A DNA stretch of 64,000 nucleotides from Pseudomonas huaxiensis (lineage in GTDB: Bacteria; Pseudomonadota; Gammaproteobacteria; Pseudomonadales; Pseudomonadaceae). Positions within the stretch are counted from its first letter, which is position 1. Every line of letters starts with the position of its first letter. The notes under the pieces are model-generated. The model did no database searches. It worked only from the letters and a program-made list of their open reading frames with translations, and was not told the DNA's origin. A program made the translations under genes and the position numbers. This document shows, piece by piece, positions 32,687-41,299 of this stretch. The DNA lies in contig NZ_QKVL01000014.1 in NCBI RefSeq assembly GCF_003231275.1, positions 62,001 to 126,000 of the forward strand, read 5' to 3'.

Positions 32687-35288
32687 GCGTCGCGAGAGCC
32701 CGCCGATAAGTGTGGCGCTCAACGACGAGATCATCGAGCAGCCGGACTGGCACAAGGTCTCCTTCAAGCCGTCTGACCTGCTGCAGATCTATCGAGAGCC
32801 CAAGGGCCTGGACGAGATCTACATCCACTCGATGATCCTCATGAAGGGCGCGAAGGCGATCCTGAAGGCGATCATGCCGAAGATGCCTGGCGCACCATCG
32901 AATGCCGGAACCAGCCAAGGCAAACCGTTGAACGAGGCTAGCGCAAAGGGTAACCAGGTGAAGCTTGGCGATGTCATTCGGCAGATTGCTGGATACCAGA
33001 GGACATATCCTTCTTACTTGTGCCAGCCGCGCCGACGCTTTCTTGCGCCTCGCGACCAGCGCGTAGAAATGCTCCTTTACGTCGGCGAGGGGCGATACGA
33101 GATTCCGGTCAACAAGATAAAGGTGGGCGAAACCCCGCTGATCGCACTCGGTGATGATGCGCGTTTCACAATCTATCAGCCGGGGCAGGACCTCTCCGCA
33201 GATCCTGCTCATATCAACTGGTTCAATGCGCCAGAGGTTGGAGCAAGCTCGAGCGGATCGGCAGGGCTAGAGCTCACCGTTTCAACTGCGCTAACGCTGT
33301 CCGCAAGCGCTGCGGCATACCAGTTCAGCGGTAACACTGTCAGCATCCCCTCAGGCTCTGGAACCTTCCCAGGGGACTGGGTGGCGGGCCTGATCATTCG
33401 TATTGTTGCCCCCTATCAGTACGAAGTCATTGATGGAGGTGCAGGGCGCGATGTTGTCAGGGGGCCGCTCGCTCAAGTGGCTCCTTTCGCTGGTATGGCG
33501 ATCGAGGTGGCCGGGACCAATTCAGGTTTCTACACGGTCCACAGCTACACGCCCGAAGCGGGCGGTGATCCCGCAGAGATTACGCTTGACTACGAGGGCG
33601 GAAGTCCTGTCGTTGGTTTATCTCCAGGCGTTGGGCAGGCCAGCATCGGGCCTCGCGGCCTTCGCTATCGTATCGTCGGCATAGGCACTTCTGTCATGAC
33701 CGTCGAGCGCCTGACCTCCGAGGGTGCCGAGGATGAAGACTGGCCTGGATTCGATCTCATGCAGTCGGTCGTGGCCACCATATCCATCGACCCTTCAAAC
33801 CTTGAAGGCGGATATCGAGGCCCGTTTGCATGCTGCCCTGAAAACGAGAAGATCACAGAGATCGAGTACAGCGTCTTCTTTGCAAATGGCCTTGCCGGAA
33901 TTGGGCGTGAGGGGCAGATATACCAGATACCAGCAACCCATATCTTTGAATACAGAGATATGGATATTGCTGGAGCATGGACAGTTTCAACCGTTACTCA
34001 TGAAGGAGGATCGCTAGACGCGCAGGGCTTCACAAACCGTATCGTCCTGCCATACCCGATGAGGGCCGAAGCCAGGATAAAGCGCGTACCAAGTGCGTCC
34101 GAAGAGTATAGAGACGATACAACCTGGTATGACCTTCGCGGCCTTATGCGGGGCTCGCCAACGAGCTACCCAGGACTGACCGTGATGTCCGTAGATATTC
34201 GAGGCGGAGATCGATTGTCAGCTCAGTCCGAGAGCCAGGTGAGCGCTGAAGCAACGTGCATCCTGCCAATCTACAGTAACGGATCATGGCTTCCGGCCGC
34301 GCCAACACGGGATATCGTGCCGTGGTGCCTTTACCAGCTCAAGCAGCGTGGCTACACAGACGACGACTTCGATCTTCAGGAATGGACAGCCTTCCACAAC
34401 AAGTGCGTGGCTCGGGGTGATGTCTACGACGAAACACTCGACGCCGCGATCACCGTTAAGGAAATGGTGAACAACGCACTCGCCTGCGGATTCGCGGAAC
34501 TGGTGGTGTTTAACGGTCTCCTGCGTCCGGCAAGGGATGAGTTGAAACCGATCTTCGACGCGATCCAGTACGGCCCGAAAACCCAGACGTACTCGCCACA
34601 GAACATGACGAAGGCGCTGAAGATCTCGGGATCCATGCCGTCGATCAACGACTATGACGGGGTTGATGTCGAGTACTACTCGACGACCACGTGGGCATGG
34701 GAGACGGTTGAGTGCCGCTGGCCTGGGGATGCAGGTACGAAGATCGAGAAGGTGAAGCTCGGCGGGGTCGGTGATGAGACGAGAGCTTGGCGGATCGGCA
34801 TGCGCCGCCGCGGGCACCAGATCCATCGCACGGACACCTACACTTGGGAAACCGAGCTGGACGGTAAGAACAGCGGTTACCTTACGTTCGCTGCGGTTGC
34901 GGACGATCTGCCCAAGCGCTGCAAGAGTTCGATCCTGCTCTCTTTCAGCGTGACGTCCGGGGGCACCTTGCTGCGATCCTCCGAACCGCTGGACTTCAGC
35001 GCTGGAGGGGAGCACTGGATCGGCGTCCGCCGACTCGATGGCACTCTTTCCGGGCCATTCCCGGCGACATTTGTCGATAAGTACACCGCCCGAGTTGATG
35101 CCCTCGACTTCGACCCCGTTGTCGATGGGCCGCTGGAGCCTCCGCATATCCTCTTCGGCCCTAGCGACAAATGGGCTTACCCGACGCTAATCACCAGTGC
35201 AGACCCAGCAAACGGCAACGTTTCGATGAAAGGTATGCCCTACGACGACCGCGTTTACACCTACGACGACCAATTCCCGCCGGCCTGA
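32574..35288 (+). CDS. TipJ-type host specificity protein
   Basis: 904 residues from GTG 32574 (MIEFYPNKISDTAPLGIW); TTG 32562 and later starts are possible. N-terminal region as in J-type proteins, then fibronectin-like and tail-tip domains up to the end, which contains the YTWETELDGKNSG region and YPTLITSADPANGN. It forms the central tip that contacts the host receptor. It overlaps the NlpC/P60 gene by 113 bases. Confidence 0.85.
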   Translation: MIEFYPNKISDTAPLGIWKTDRRMTIEAWLKEQAPSYERRESPPISVALNDEIIEQPDWHKVSFKPSDLLQIYREPKGLDEIYIHSMILMKGAKAILKAIMPKMPGAPSNAGTSQGKPLNEASAKGNQVKLGDVIRQIAGYQRTYPSYLCQPRRRFLAPRDQRVEMLLYVGEGRYEIPVNKIKVGETPLIALGDDARFTIYQPGQDLSADPAHINWFNAPEVGASSSGSAGLELTVSTALTLSASAAAYQFSGNTVSIPSGSGTFPGDWVAGLIIRIVAPYQYEVIDGGAGRDVVRGPLAQVAPFAGMAIEVAGTNSGFYTVHSYTPEAGGDPAEITLDYEGGSPVVGLSPGVGQASIGPRGLRYRIVGIGTSVMTVERLTSEGAEDEDWPGFDLMQSVVATISIDPSNLEGGYRGPFACCPENEKITEIEYSVFFANGLAGIGREGQIYQIPATHIFEYRDMDIAGAWTVSTVTHEGGSLDAQGFTNRIVLPYPMRAEARIKRVPSASEEYRDDTTWYDLRGLMRGSPTSYPGLTVMSVDIRGGDRLSAQSESQVSAEATCILPIYSNGSWLPAAPTRDIVPWCLYQLKQRGYTDDDFDLQEWTAFHNKCVARGDVYDETLDAAITVKEMVNNALACGFAELVVFNGLLRPARDELKPIFDAIQYGPKTQTYSPQNMTKALKISGSMPSINDYDGVDVEYYSTTTWAWETVECRWPGDAGTKIEKVKLGGVGDETRAWRIGMRRRGHQIHRTDTYTWETELDGKNSGYLTFAAVADDLPKRCKSSILLSFSVTSGGTLLRSSEPLDFSAGGEHWIGVRRLDGTLSGPFPATFVDKYTARVDALDFDPVVDGPLEPPHILFGPSDKWAYPTLITSADPANGNVSMKGMPYDDRVYTYDDQFPPA

Positions 35289-35306
35289 CCGGACCCTGAC
35301 GAGCAT

Positions 35307-35330
35307 GCCCGCCACTGAGCGGGCTTTTTT
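35307..35330 (+). terminator. Terminator before the tail spike gene
   Basis: GCCCGC and GCGGGC pair around six bases, followed by six T and ATGCCCGGAGAAAAGC, then ATG 35347. The ribosome site follows the T run directly. Confidence 0.7.
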
Positions 35331-35346
35331 ATGCCCGGAGAAAAGC

Positions 35347-37212
35347 ATGCGATACAACACTGGAAACCCCGTTGGTCCGGATGGCTCGAGCGATCCCCGC
35401 GACTTGTTCGACAACGCGGGCAACATCGATATCGCCGCAAATAGCAGAACCCAAATAAGCTATCCGGACCGCCTGGGAGTTCAGCGCAAAACTCTGTGGG
35501 GGATGGAGCAACAGGTCAATGATTTCCTTGCGAACTCGGGTTATGAGCCGACGCCACTGAACTACGTCGACGGCGCTGCCCTAGTCGTTAATCGACCGAC
35601 GCAGCTCATCCAGCGCGAAGACAGTATCTACAGTGTGAAGCTTCCTGCGGCTTTCCCGGTAACGCTCACCGGTACCTGGTCAATCGATCAGGATCGAATG
35701 GTTGCTCAGGTTGATCGCTCGCTTAGACAAGATCTCGCTGATCCATTCAAAGGCGTGAGCCTTGTTGGTTTCAAAGCGGTAGGCGCAAGCGCGGCATCTC
35801 GAAGCCTTGCACGGCGATATGAGATTGATGCGAAGTCCCGCGTTAACGTCATCGACTACATGACAGAAGCGATGATCGCAGATGTTCTAGCAGGCACAAG
35901 GCTCGTCGATACATACCCTGCGTATGCCGCTGCGCAGAACGCCCTGCCGCTCCAGGGGGGGGTGCTTATAGCCCCGGCCGGAACCAGCCGGCTTGATTCA
36001 ATGTTGACGCTCAAACACGGCGTGAGCATGCAGGGTACGGGTTACATGTACAGTGTTGACGGTTTGGCACCGGCAAACACCGTGCTTGTTCCTAACCACA
36101 CTGGCAAAGCTTGCATAAGTCTCGTTGGCTCCAATGGTTGCCGCCTAAGTAATCTTGCAATCAAGTCATACCCCGGAACATTCCCCAAGTGCGGGTTGCT
36201 GCTCGGGCGAGACACAACAGCATCTTCGGGCCATCATCTGATTGAGTTCGTCTTCATTATTGGGTACTTCTCCGCCGCGCCCGTGTACTCCATTGCTAGT
36301 GAGGTCAACTTACTCAGTCAACTCTATATCTGGCTTCAGGGTGGAGGGGCGACTAAGTGCTATGTGAGCGGGGTTTCGGATACCCTGGGCGTAGGCGGTC
36401 TCGTAACATCGAGCAACTTGGATAACACTTTCATCAAGCCTTACTTCTTGAATGATGTGATTGATCCCAATGCCGCATGCATGTATCTGGAATGCGGCCA
36501 GCAGATGGGGTCATTCAAAGTTGTTGGCGGTTATATGATTGCGTCGTCCGGCTCATATATTCACATGAGCCTCGGAGTTGTCGAGTCGTTCAGCCCACTT
36601 GGTCCGTTCATGTTCGATTGCAACGGAGAGCGCATGGCTGGCGGTGATCCGATTTACGGCATCCGAATTACAGCAACTGGTACGCATACTCTCAAGGGGC
36701 TTGCCGTTTCCGGTGCCCGGTTTGATTTTCTAGCTTCGGATTTGAAAACCCACTACGACATCAATGTACCTGCGAACGTAATTCTCGATCACCCGAACAT
36801 CGTGATGCCCCCGCCAGAGGCTTTCCCATACGCAACTTCGCAAGTTACACGTGCTCTGGTACGTGGAGGGGTTCTCGTAGTCGGCCGGGTCGATAGGTGG
36901 ACTCCGCTGGACTTCGGCGCGGACGGCTGGTCGGATGAGTTTGGTCCTCCGCACGCGGCTGCAGGGTGGCGAGTAAATTCGGACAGTAGATTGTTCTTGA
37001 GAGGAACGCTTCAGGGGCCTTCGGCTGGAACTTTCGCAACACTTCCGGCGGGGTATTACCCGCCTTATGACATGTACTTCCCTGTTTCGTGCGGATCAAC
37101 TCCAACAGTTGGAAGGGTCTTCATATCTTCGGTTAATGGAAGGATGTCCTACGAAGGAACGCAAACAATCCACGTGGACCTTTCTGCCATTTCGTTCAAC
37201 CTCACCGCCTGA
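35347..37212 (+). CDS. Tail spike with right-handed beta-helix
   Basis: 621 residues from ATG 35347. The N-terminal MRYNTGNPVGPDGSSDPRDL with DLFDNAGNIDI is the virion-binding start shared by Pseudomonas tail spikes. Residues 170-530 have the pectate-lyase-like pattern of spikes and depolymerases (LKHGVSMQGTGYMYS, NGCRLSNLAIKSY, CYVSGVSDTLGVG), and the C-terminal 100 residues form a separate strand-rich end. It probably cleaves or binds a surface polysaccharide; no catalytic residues can be named from sequence alone. Confidence 0.8.
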   Translation: MRYNTGNPVGPDGSSDPRDLFDNAGNIDIAANSRTQISYPDRLGVQRKTLWGMEQQVNDFLANSGYEPTPLNYVDGAALVVNRPTQLIQREDSIYSVKLPAAFPVTLTGTWSIDQDRMVAQVDRSLRQDLADPFKGVSLVGFKAVGASAASRSLARRYEIDAKSRVNVIDYMTEAMIADVLAGTRLVDTYPAYAAAQNALPLQGGVLIAPAGTSRLDSMLTLKHGVSMQGTGYMYSVDGLAPANTVLVPNHTGKACISLVGSNGCRLSNLAIKSYPGTFPKCGLLLGRDTTASSGHHLIEFVFIIGYFSAAPVYSIASEVNLLSQLYIWLQGGGATKCYVSGVSDTLGVGGLVTSSNLDNTFIKPYFLNDVIDPNAACMYLECGQQMGSFKVVGGYMIASSGSYIHMSLGVVESFSPLGPFMFDCNGERMAGGDPIYGIRITATGTHTLKGLAVSGARFDFLASDLKTHYDINVPANVILDHPNIVMPPPEAFPYATSQVTRALVRGGVLVVGRVDRWTPLDFGADGWSDEFGPPHAAAGWRVNSDSRLFLRGTLQGPSAGTFATLPAGYYPPYDMYFPVSCGSTPTVGRVFISSVNGRMSYEGTQTIHVDLSAISFNLTA

Positions 37213-37230
37213 CTTTCAAAAATGTAGATG

Positions 37231-37253
37231 CCGCCGCGTGGCGGTATTTTTTT
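37231..37253 (+). terminator. Terminator before the endolysin gene
   Basis: CCGCC and GGCGG around four bases, then TATTTTTTT, followed by GCCTGGAGATACACCG and ATG 37270. Confidence 0.65.
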
Positions 37254-37269
37254 GCCTGGAGATACACCG

Positions 37270-37896
37270 ATGCCGCTTACAGAGCAGCAATTGCTGCAGA
37301 TCCTCCCCAAGGCTCGCCCGGTTGCGGGCCTTTTTATTCCCGCAATCAATCGCGCTGCAGCGCGCTGGAAGATCAATAGCCGGGTGCGGCTGGCCGCCTT
37401 CATCGCTCAGATCGGGCACGAGTCTGGCCAGCTGCGCACCATGGTTGAGAACCTGAACTACAGCGCCGAGGCACTGGTGAAGACCTGGCCCTCTCGCTTT
37501 ACCAGCCAGGCCGCGCCCGGTTACGCCCGCCAGCCGGAGAAGATCGCAAACAAGGTGTACGGCGGCCGGATGGGCAACGGGCCCCAGTCATCCGGTGATG
37601 GCTGGAAGTACCGCGGGCGCGGCCTGCTGCAGGTCACCGGCCGCTCCAACTACCGCGCCGCCGGCTTGGGCTTGGGCTTGCCGCTGGAAGACGAGCCTGA
37701 ACTGCTCGAACAGGCCGAGCACGCCGCCCAGTCCGCCGCATGGTGGTGGGCGAAGAATGGGTTAAACGAGATGGCGGATGCCGGGCGTATTCAGGACATC
37801 GGCAGCATCATCAATACTGGGCAGCCGGGCCGGGTTCCGCATGGCGCGGCTGAGAGAAAGGCGCTGTATGACCTAGCGCTCCGGGTGCTGGCGTGA
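37270..37896 (+). CDS. GH19 endolysin
   Basis: 208 residues from ATG 37270 after CTGGAG. It is a chitinase-type glycoside hydrolase family 19 domain: AAFIAQIGHESGQL with the acid Glu51 and a second glutamate at 60, then YGGRMGNG and WKYRGRGLLQVTGRSNYRAA, all typical of phage GH19 endolysins that cut peptidoglycan glycan strands. No signal or anchor segment is seen, so holin is needed for release. The coupled next gene is the spanin. Confidence 0.88.
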   Translation: MPLTEQQLLQILPKARPVAGLFIPAINRAAARWKINSRVRLAAFIAQIGHESGQLRTMVENLNYSAEALVKTWPSRFTSQAAPGYARQPEKIANKVYGGRMGNGPQSSGDGWKYRGRGLLQVTGRSNYRAAGLGLGLPLEDEPELLEQAEHAAQSAAWWWAKNGLNEMADAGRIQDIGSIINTGQPGRVPHGAAERKALYDLALRVLA

Positions 37897-38426
37897 GTTG
37901 GCTGGGCGCGGTGCCGGCCTGGTGCTGGTGGCTTATCGCCCTGGTGCTGGTCGCCGGCAGCCAGCAGTACCGGGTCGTGATTGCTGAGGTCGCTGCGGCT
38001 GACGCGCGAGCGGAAACTTCCCGGTCCGACAAGACCCTAGCCGACTACCGCCTGGAAGTGTCCGAGCGCGACCGCCGCGCCGCCGCCCAGGCCAGAACAG
38101 AAGAGCAGCGCCGCCAGGTATTGGCGGACGAGGAGGGAGAGGATGCACGACAGAAACTGGAACTGGCCCAAGGCCGCGCCGATGCTGCTGAGTCTGCTTC
38201 TGGCGGGCTGCGTGGGGAAATCAACCGACTGCGCGACGGCAGAACAGCAACCTGCGGTGCCATCTCTGCCCAGCAGCGCGAGGCAGGAGCCTCTGCCGTC
38301 GTGGTGCTCGGGGGATTGCTTGAAGGCGCTGACCGAATGGCGGGCAGTTGCTCAGCAGCGCTTGAGAGAAGCCGAATAGCCGGCCTGGCCTGCGAGGCGA
38401 TAGTGGATGGAGTGAGGAAAAACTGA
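37893..38426 (+). CDS. Rz: Inner-membrane spanin (DUF2514, Rz-like)
   Basis: 177 residues; GTG at 37893 overlaps the endolysin stop by four bases. One N-terminal membrane segment (WLIALVLVAGSQQYRVV) and a long periplasmic coiled coil make an i-spanin; the DUF2514 family is the usual name in Pseudomonas phages. A complete o-spanin gene lies inside it in another frame. Together they fuse inner and outer membranes at lysis. Confidence 0.8.
   Translation: MSWLGAVPAWCWWLIALVLVAGSQQYRVVIAEVAAADARAETSRSDKTLADYRLEVSERDRRAAAQARTEEQRRQVLADEEGEDARQKLELAQGRADAAESASGGLRGEINRLRDGRTATCGAISAQQREAGASAVVVLGGLLEGADRMAGSCSAALERSRIAGLACEAIVDGVRKN
38143..38379 (+). CDS. Rz1: Outer-membrane spanin (Rz1-like), nested
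   Basis: 78 residues, read in a second frame entirely within the Rz-like gene; GAGGGAGAGG precedes ATG 38143. A hydrophobic start ends in the lipobox LLAGC with the lipid-carrying cysteine at residue 23, followed by a proline-rich mature part (QQPAVPSLPSSA). This is the classic Rz1 plan; mature lipoprotein pairs with the Rz-like coiled coil. Confidence 0.8.
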   Translation: MHDRNWNWPKAAPMLLSLLLAGCVGKSTDCATAEQQPAVPSLPSSARQEPLPSWCSGDCLKALTEWRAVAQQRLREAE

Positions 38427-38439
38427 TTAAGGGGGTGTC

Positions 38440-38736
38440 ATGGGCAAGGATATACGGCCATTGGAAAATCAATGGGTCGACCTCTACTCGGAGGCCGGCC
38501 TTCCTGTTGGCGCTAGCGTGCGACTCCAAAACAAGCTGGACAATCCAGCCTACATCCACGAGGGGGCCTCTCCGCCATCTTTTGGGCCAGAAGATTGGAA
38601 GCTGGTTGGCTGGGAGCTATTCAGAAAGCATCCAGCAAAGGTAACGGGGAGCCCTCAAGGTCTTTGGATCTTCTGCCTCAACCCATTCACGTCCGGGGGC
38701 AAAGGGGTGATCTTTGTTCAGGAGATACCTCAATGA
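38440..38736 (+). CDS. Phage hypothetical protein (98 aa)
   Basis: ATG 38440 with AAGGGGG upstream. Begins MGKDIRPLENQWVDLYSEAG and is strand-rich, in a style seen in small virion decoration proteins (GASVRLQNKLDNPAYI). It overlaps the next gene by four bases. Tail or head accessory role is only suggested. Confidence 0.6.
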   Translation: MGKDIRPLENQWVDLYSEAGLPVGASVRLQNKLDNPAYIHEGASPPSFGPEDWKLVGWELFRKHPAKVTGSPQGLWIFCLNPFTSGGKGVIFVQEIPQ

Positions 38737-39107
38737 TCGAGACAGACACTGACCTTGGTTATGCCGAGGTGCAGGCCATGATCGAACAGGCCATGGGCCA
38801 GGCGATGGACCCGGTCAACGTCAGCTACACCCCTGCCGAAGGCCAGACAATCAGCCTGCCGGCGACCGATCGGGACCTGTTCGTAAACCTGACGCCGGCC
38901 GCCGACCTCAACGCCATCACCGTCATCCTGCCTGCCGAGGCGTTGAGCCGCGACAACCAGCGGCTGGTCATGCGCAGCTCGCGCAATATCGCCGAGATCA
39001 CCGTGACCGGTGCCACCACAATCGACAACGCAATCGTGATGCTCAACGCGGGCAGCGTGACGGTGTTCTTCAAGTTCGCCCCCAATCTCTGGTCGAGGAC
39101 CGTATAA
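38733..39107 (+). CDS. Phage structural protein (124 aa)
   Basis: ATG 38733 after AGGAGA. After a helical start the protein consists of strands with ILPAEALSRDNQRLVMRS and ITVTGATTID, a pattern of small beta-sandwich fibre or tail proteins. It ends directly before the fibre gene, so the two probably work together. No family recognised. Confidence 0.6.
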   Translation: MIETDTDLGYAEVQAMIEQAMGQAMDPVNVSYTPAEGQTISLPATDRDLFVNLTPAADLNAITVILPAEALSRDNQRLVMRSSRNIAEITVTGATTIDNAIVMLNAGSVTVFFKFAPNLWSRTV

Positions 39108-40454
39108 ATGAAGCGATTCCTGGCAGCCTTGCTGCTTATCCCTGCGCTTGCCATGGGCGCGGGCAATGACCTGCTGATCAACCAGCGCAACCCGGCCGAC
39201 ACAGCGACCCTCACCCGGGCAGTGGTACCGCCATCCGGCGGCGGCGTGAATGGCGTCATGGGTTACAACGGCGCGACCAACCTGCCGGCGTTCTTCCGCT
39301 TTGGCGCCGGCCTGGCGCTGGATTCAGGAGCGGTCGTTGCGCTGCCTCAGGTCTGGGCAGACATCACCGGCAAGCCAAATTTCGCAGCGGTTGCTACGAG
39401 TGGGGCATACGCCGACTTGAGCGGCAAGCCAGCCCTCTTCAGCGGGGCCTATGCCGACCTCACGGGTGTGCCGAGCACCTTCAACCCGGCTGCACACACG
39501 CACGCGGCAGGCGAGATAGTGTCCGGCACCCTGGCCACGGCCCGGCTTCCCGTGCTGGCGATTTCCCAGACCACCGGCCTGCAGACTGCGCTCGATTCGA
39601 AATTTCCCGCTCCCACGGGATCTGCGGCCCAGTACATCCGTGGTGATGGCTCAACCGCAGCGTTTCCGGCGTTATTCAGCGGCACGTACGCAGACCTGAG
39701 CGGAATTCCTGCCACCTTCGCTCCTGCAGCTCACACGCAGGCTTGGTCCACCATCACTGCGACGCCCACCACCCTGGCGGGGTACGGGGTATTGGACGGC
39801 GTGACCCAGTCCGCGTTGACGACCACGCTCGGCGGGTACGCGACGACTGCGGCGCTGACGTCCGGCCTGGCGGGCAAATTCAACATCCCGACCGGCAACG
39901 CGGCACAGTACCTACGCGGCGACGGTAGCGTGGCCACATTCCCGACCATCCCCGGCGGCACGGTTACCAGCGTCACTGCCGGCACCGGACTGGCGGGCGG
40001 AACGATCACCACAACCGGCACCATCAGCCTGCCGAACACTGGCACGGCCGGCAGCTACGCGAATGTCACGACCGACGCCCAGGGCCGCGTAACCGCCGGA
40101 ACGAACCGCAGCTTTGCGAATCCTGCACGAAGCCTAAACGCCGCATTCCAAATCAACTCGATCCGGGATGCGTGGGTCGTATATACGGTCGACATCTCGG
40201 TCACATCTCTGCTGCTGGCTGGAACATCGGGGCGCGTGTATCTCGAATACGCCGATGACTCCGGCATGGCTACTAACCTCGTGGCCGTGAATAGCAGTCC
40301 GAACGCCACCGGCGGCGTGCTCAACGTCACGAACCTTGGCAGCGGCAACGTCACTGGGTTCATTCCGGCCGGCAAGTACGCGCGCATCCGCACAGCCAAC
40401 GTCAGCGGTACCGCGACGTTCACGCTCGTCGGCTCTCAGGAAGTCTTACAGTAA
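39108..40454 (+). CDS. Fibre-like protein with signal peptide
   Basis: 448 residues. The N-terminus MKRFLAALLLIPALAMGAG is a clear Sec signal peptide, unusual for a virion protein. The body has repeated fibre modules: YADLSGKPALFSGAYADLTG, GSAAQYIRGDGSTAAFP and GNAAQYLRGDGSVATFP (each about 30 residues of similar form), GTVTSVTAGTGLAGGT, all typical of phage tail fibres. Either the signal is used, making it a surface protein of the lysogen, or the hydrophobic start has another role in assembly. Confidence 0.75.
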   Translation: MKRFLAALLLIPALAMGAGNDLLINQRNPADTATLTRAVVPPSGGGVNGVMGYNGATNLPAFFRFGAGLALDSGAVVALPQVWADITGKPNFAAVATSGAYADLSGKPALFSGAYADLTGVPSTFNPAAHTHAAGEIVSGTLATARLPVLAISQTTGLQTALDSKFPAPTGSAAQYIRGDGSTAAFPALFSGTYADLSGIPATFAPAAHTQAWSTITATPTTLAGYGVLDGVTQSALTTTLGGYATTAALTSGLAGKFNIPTGNAAQYLRGDGSVATFPTIPGGTVTSVTAGTGLAGGTITTTGTISLPNTGTAGSYANVTTDAQGRVTAGTNRSFANPARSLNAAFQINSIRDAWVVYTVDISVTSLLLAGTSGRVYLEYADDSGMATNLVAVNSSPNATGGVLNVTNLGSGNVTGFIPAGKYARIRTANVSGTATFTLVGSQEVLQ

Positions 40455-40496
40455 ACCGCCAGGTGGCAATTCCCCTCCTTCGAATCCATCGGTACG

Positions 40497-40518
40497 ATAC
40501 TGTTCATCCATACAGTAT
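40497..40518. promoter_or_regulatory. LexA (SOS) box
   Basis: ATACTGT and ACAGTAT form a perfect 7-base inverted repeat around eight bases; the core CTGT-N8-ACAG is the LexA consensus. It lies ten bases before ATG 40528, so LexA would block the cassette there. Confidence 0.8.
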
Positions 40519-40527
40519 TGGTGCGCC

Positions 40528-40821
40528 ATGCATTTCCTTCTTGTTCGCCGCCGTCACCTCGGCGTAGCTATTCCCTCAAAAGAGCTAAGCAAAATTCAGC
40601 CCATCAAGGCTGACGTTCACATCCATGGGGGCCTTAGCCAAGTCATGGGCCGGTGCTGCGTTGAGGCGTGGGTGCACACCGAAGTTGCTGGTAGAGACGT
40701 GATTCCACGATTACTGGATGCAAAAGTGACCGGTATGGCCCAGCTCGGACTGAACATCAGCGGCATCGAGGAAGTTGATGGCGCGTTTTACGCCCAGTCC
40801 TGGTGGTGTCGACTGCCATGA
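40528..40821 (+). CDS. SOS-controlled small protein (97 aa)
   Basis: The protein MHFLLVRRRHLGVAIPSKEL continues with an IHGGLSQVMGRCC stretch and ends in YAQSWWCRLP. It is the first gene after the LexA box, with no strong ribosome site. No family recognised. Position at the very end of the prophage, outside the late operon, and SOS control suggest a DNA-damage-induced accessory gene. Confidence 0.65.
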   Translation: MHFLLVRRRHLGVAIPSKELSKIQPIKADVHIHGGLSQVMGRCCVEAWVHTEVAGRDVIPRLLDAKVTGMAQLGLNISGIEEVDGAFYAQSWWCRLP

Positions 40822-41018
40822 CTGAGCTTCCTGCTGTATGGGTTGCTGAACTGCGGGACATGTTCGAGCTGATCGCTGATCCGGACGGGCGCGCCGCGGC
40901 GCTTTCCGAGATGGCGGTTGCCGCGCGACGTCGACAAGAGGTTGGTGACGGGCAGTTGTGCGAGATGCTGGAGCTTGCCGAGGCTGGCAGGTTATGGGCG
41001 CTTGAACATGGTGGGTAA
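40818..41018 (+). CDS. SOS-controlled small protein (66 aa)
   Basis: Coupled to the preceding gene by a four-base overlap. Almost wholly helical (ELRDMFELIADPDGRAAALS and EMLELAEAGRLWALEHG) and acidic. Function unknown; it shares the LexA-controlled transcript. Confidence 0.6.
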   Translation: MTELPAVWVAELRDMFELIADPDGRAAALSEMAVAARRRQEVGDGQLCEMLELAEAGRLWALEHGG

Positions 41019-41045
41019 TAGGTTCGGCAGAACGCCGGAGGCGGG

Positions 41046-41070
41046 CGCAGGCAAAGCCTGCGTGATTTTT
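41046..41070 (+). terminator. Terminator after the SOS cassette
   Basis: CGCAGGC and GCCTGCG pair around AAA, followed by TGATTTTT. Confidence 0.65.
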
Positions 41071-41167
41071 GCGTGACACTCTCACGCACTCGCGGACACT
41101 TATGAGCAGTCGATTGCAGCGAGCGCCAAGGAAAGTGCCGCTTTTACAGCGGGTTAGGGTGGTACTG

Positions 41168-41217
41168 CTAGCATGGGGTGCTAGGGGTCGAGTGTTCGAA
41201 TCACTCCGTCCCGACCA
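41168..41217 (+). repeat. Right attachment site in a tRNA-Pro 3' fragment
   Basis: These 50 bases are the 3' part of a tRNA-Pro(GGG): an anticodon arm CTAGC-ATGGGGT-GCTAG, a T arm GAGTG-TTCGAAT-CACTC, and the acceptor end CGTCCCG-ACCA. The bases before CTAGC do not continue as a tRNA 5' half. The phage therefore probably entered at tRNA-Pro and this copy is attR; the intact tRNA would be outside the left edge. The core may be shorter than shown. Confidence 0.75.
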
Positions 41218-41233
41218 ACAAACTCCGCGACTT

Positions 41234-41262
41234 AGCCACCTTCGGGTGGCTTTGTTGTTTTT
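41234..41262 (+). terminator. Terminator after the tRNA-Pro fragment
   Basis: AGCCACC and GGTGGCT around a TTCG tetraloop, then TTGTTGTTTTT. It should be the original terminator of the tRNA transcript. Confidence 0.75.
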
Positions 41263-41299
41263 GGCCATAGTGACTTTTCGAGTGGCTTGGCCTTTCCCC

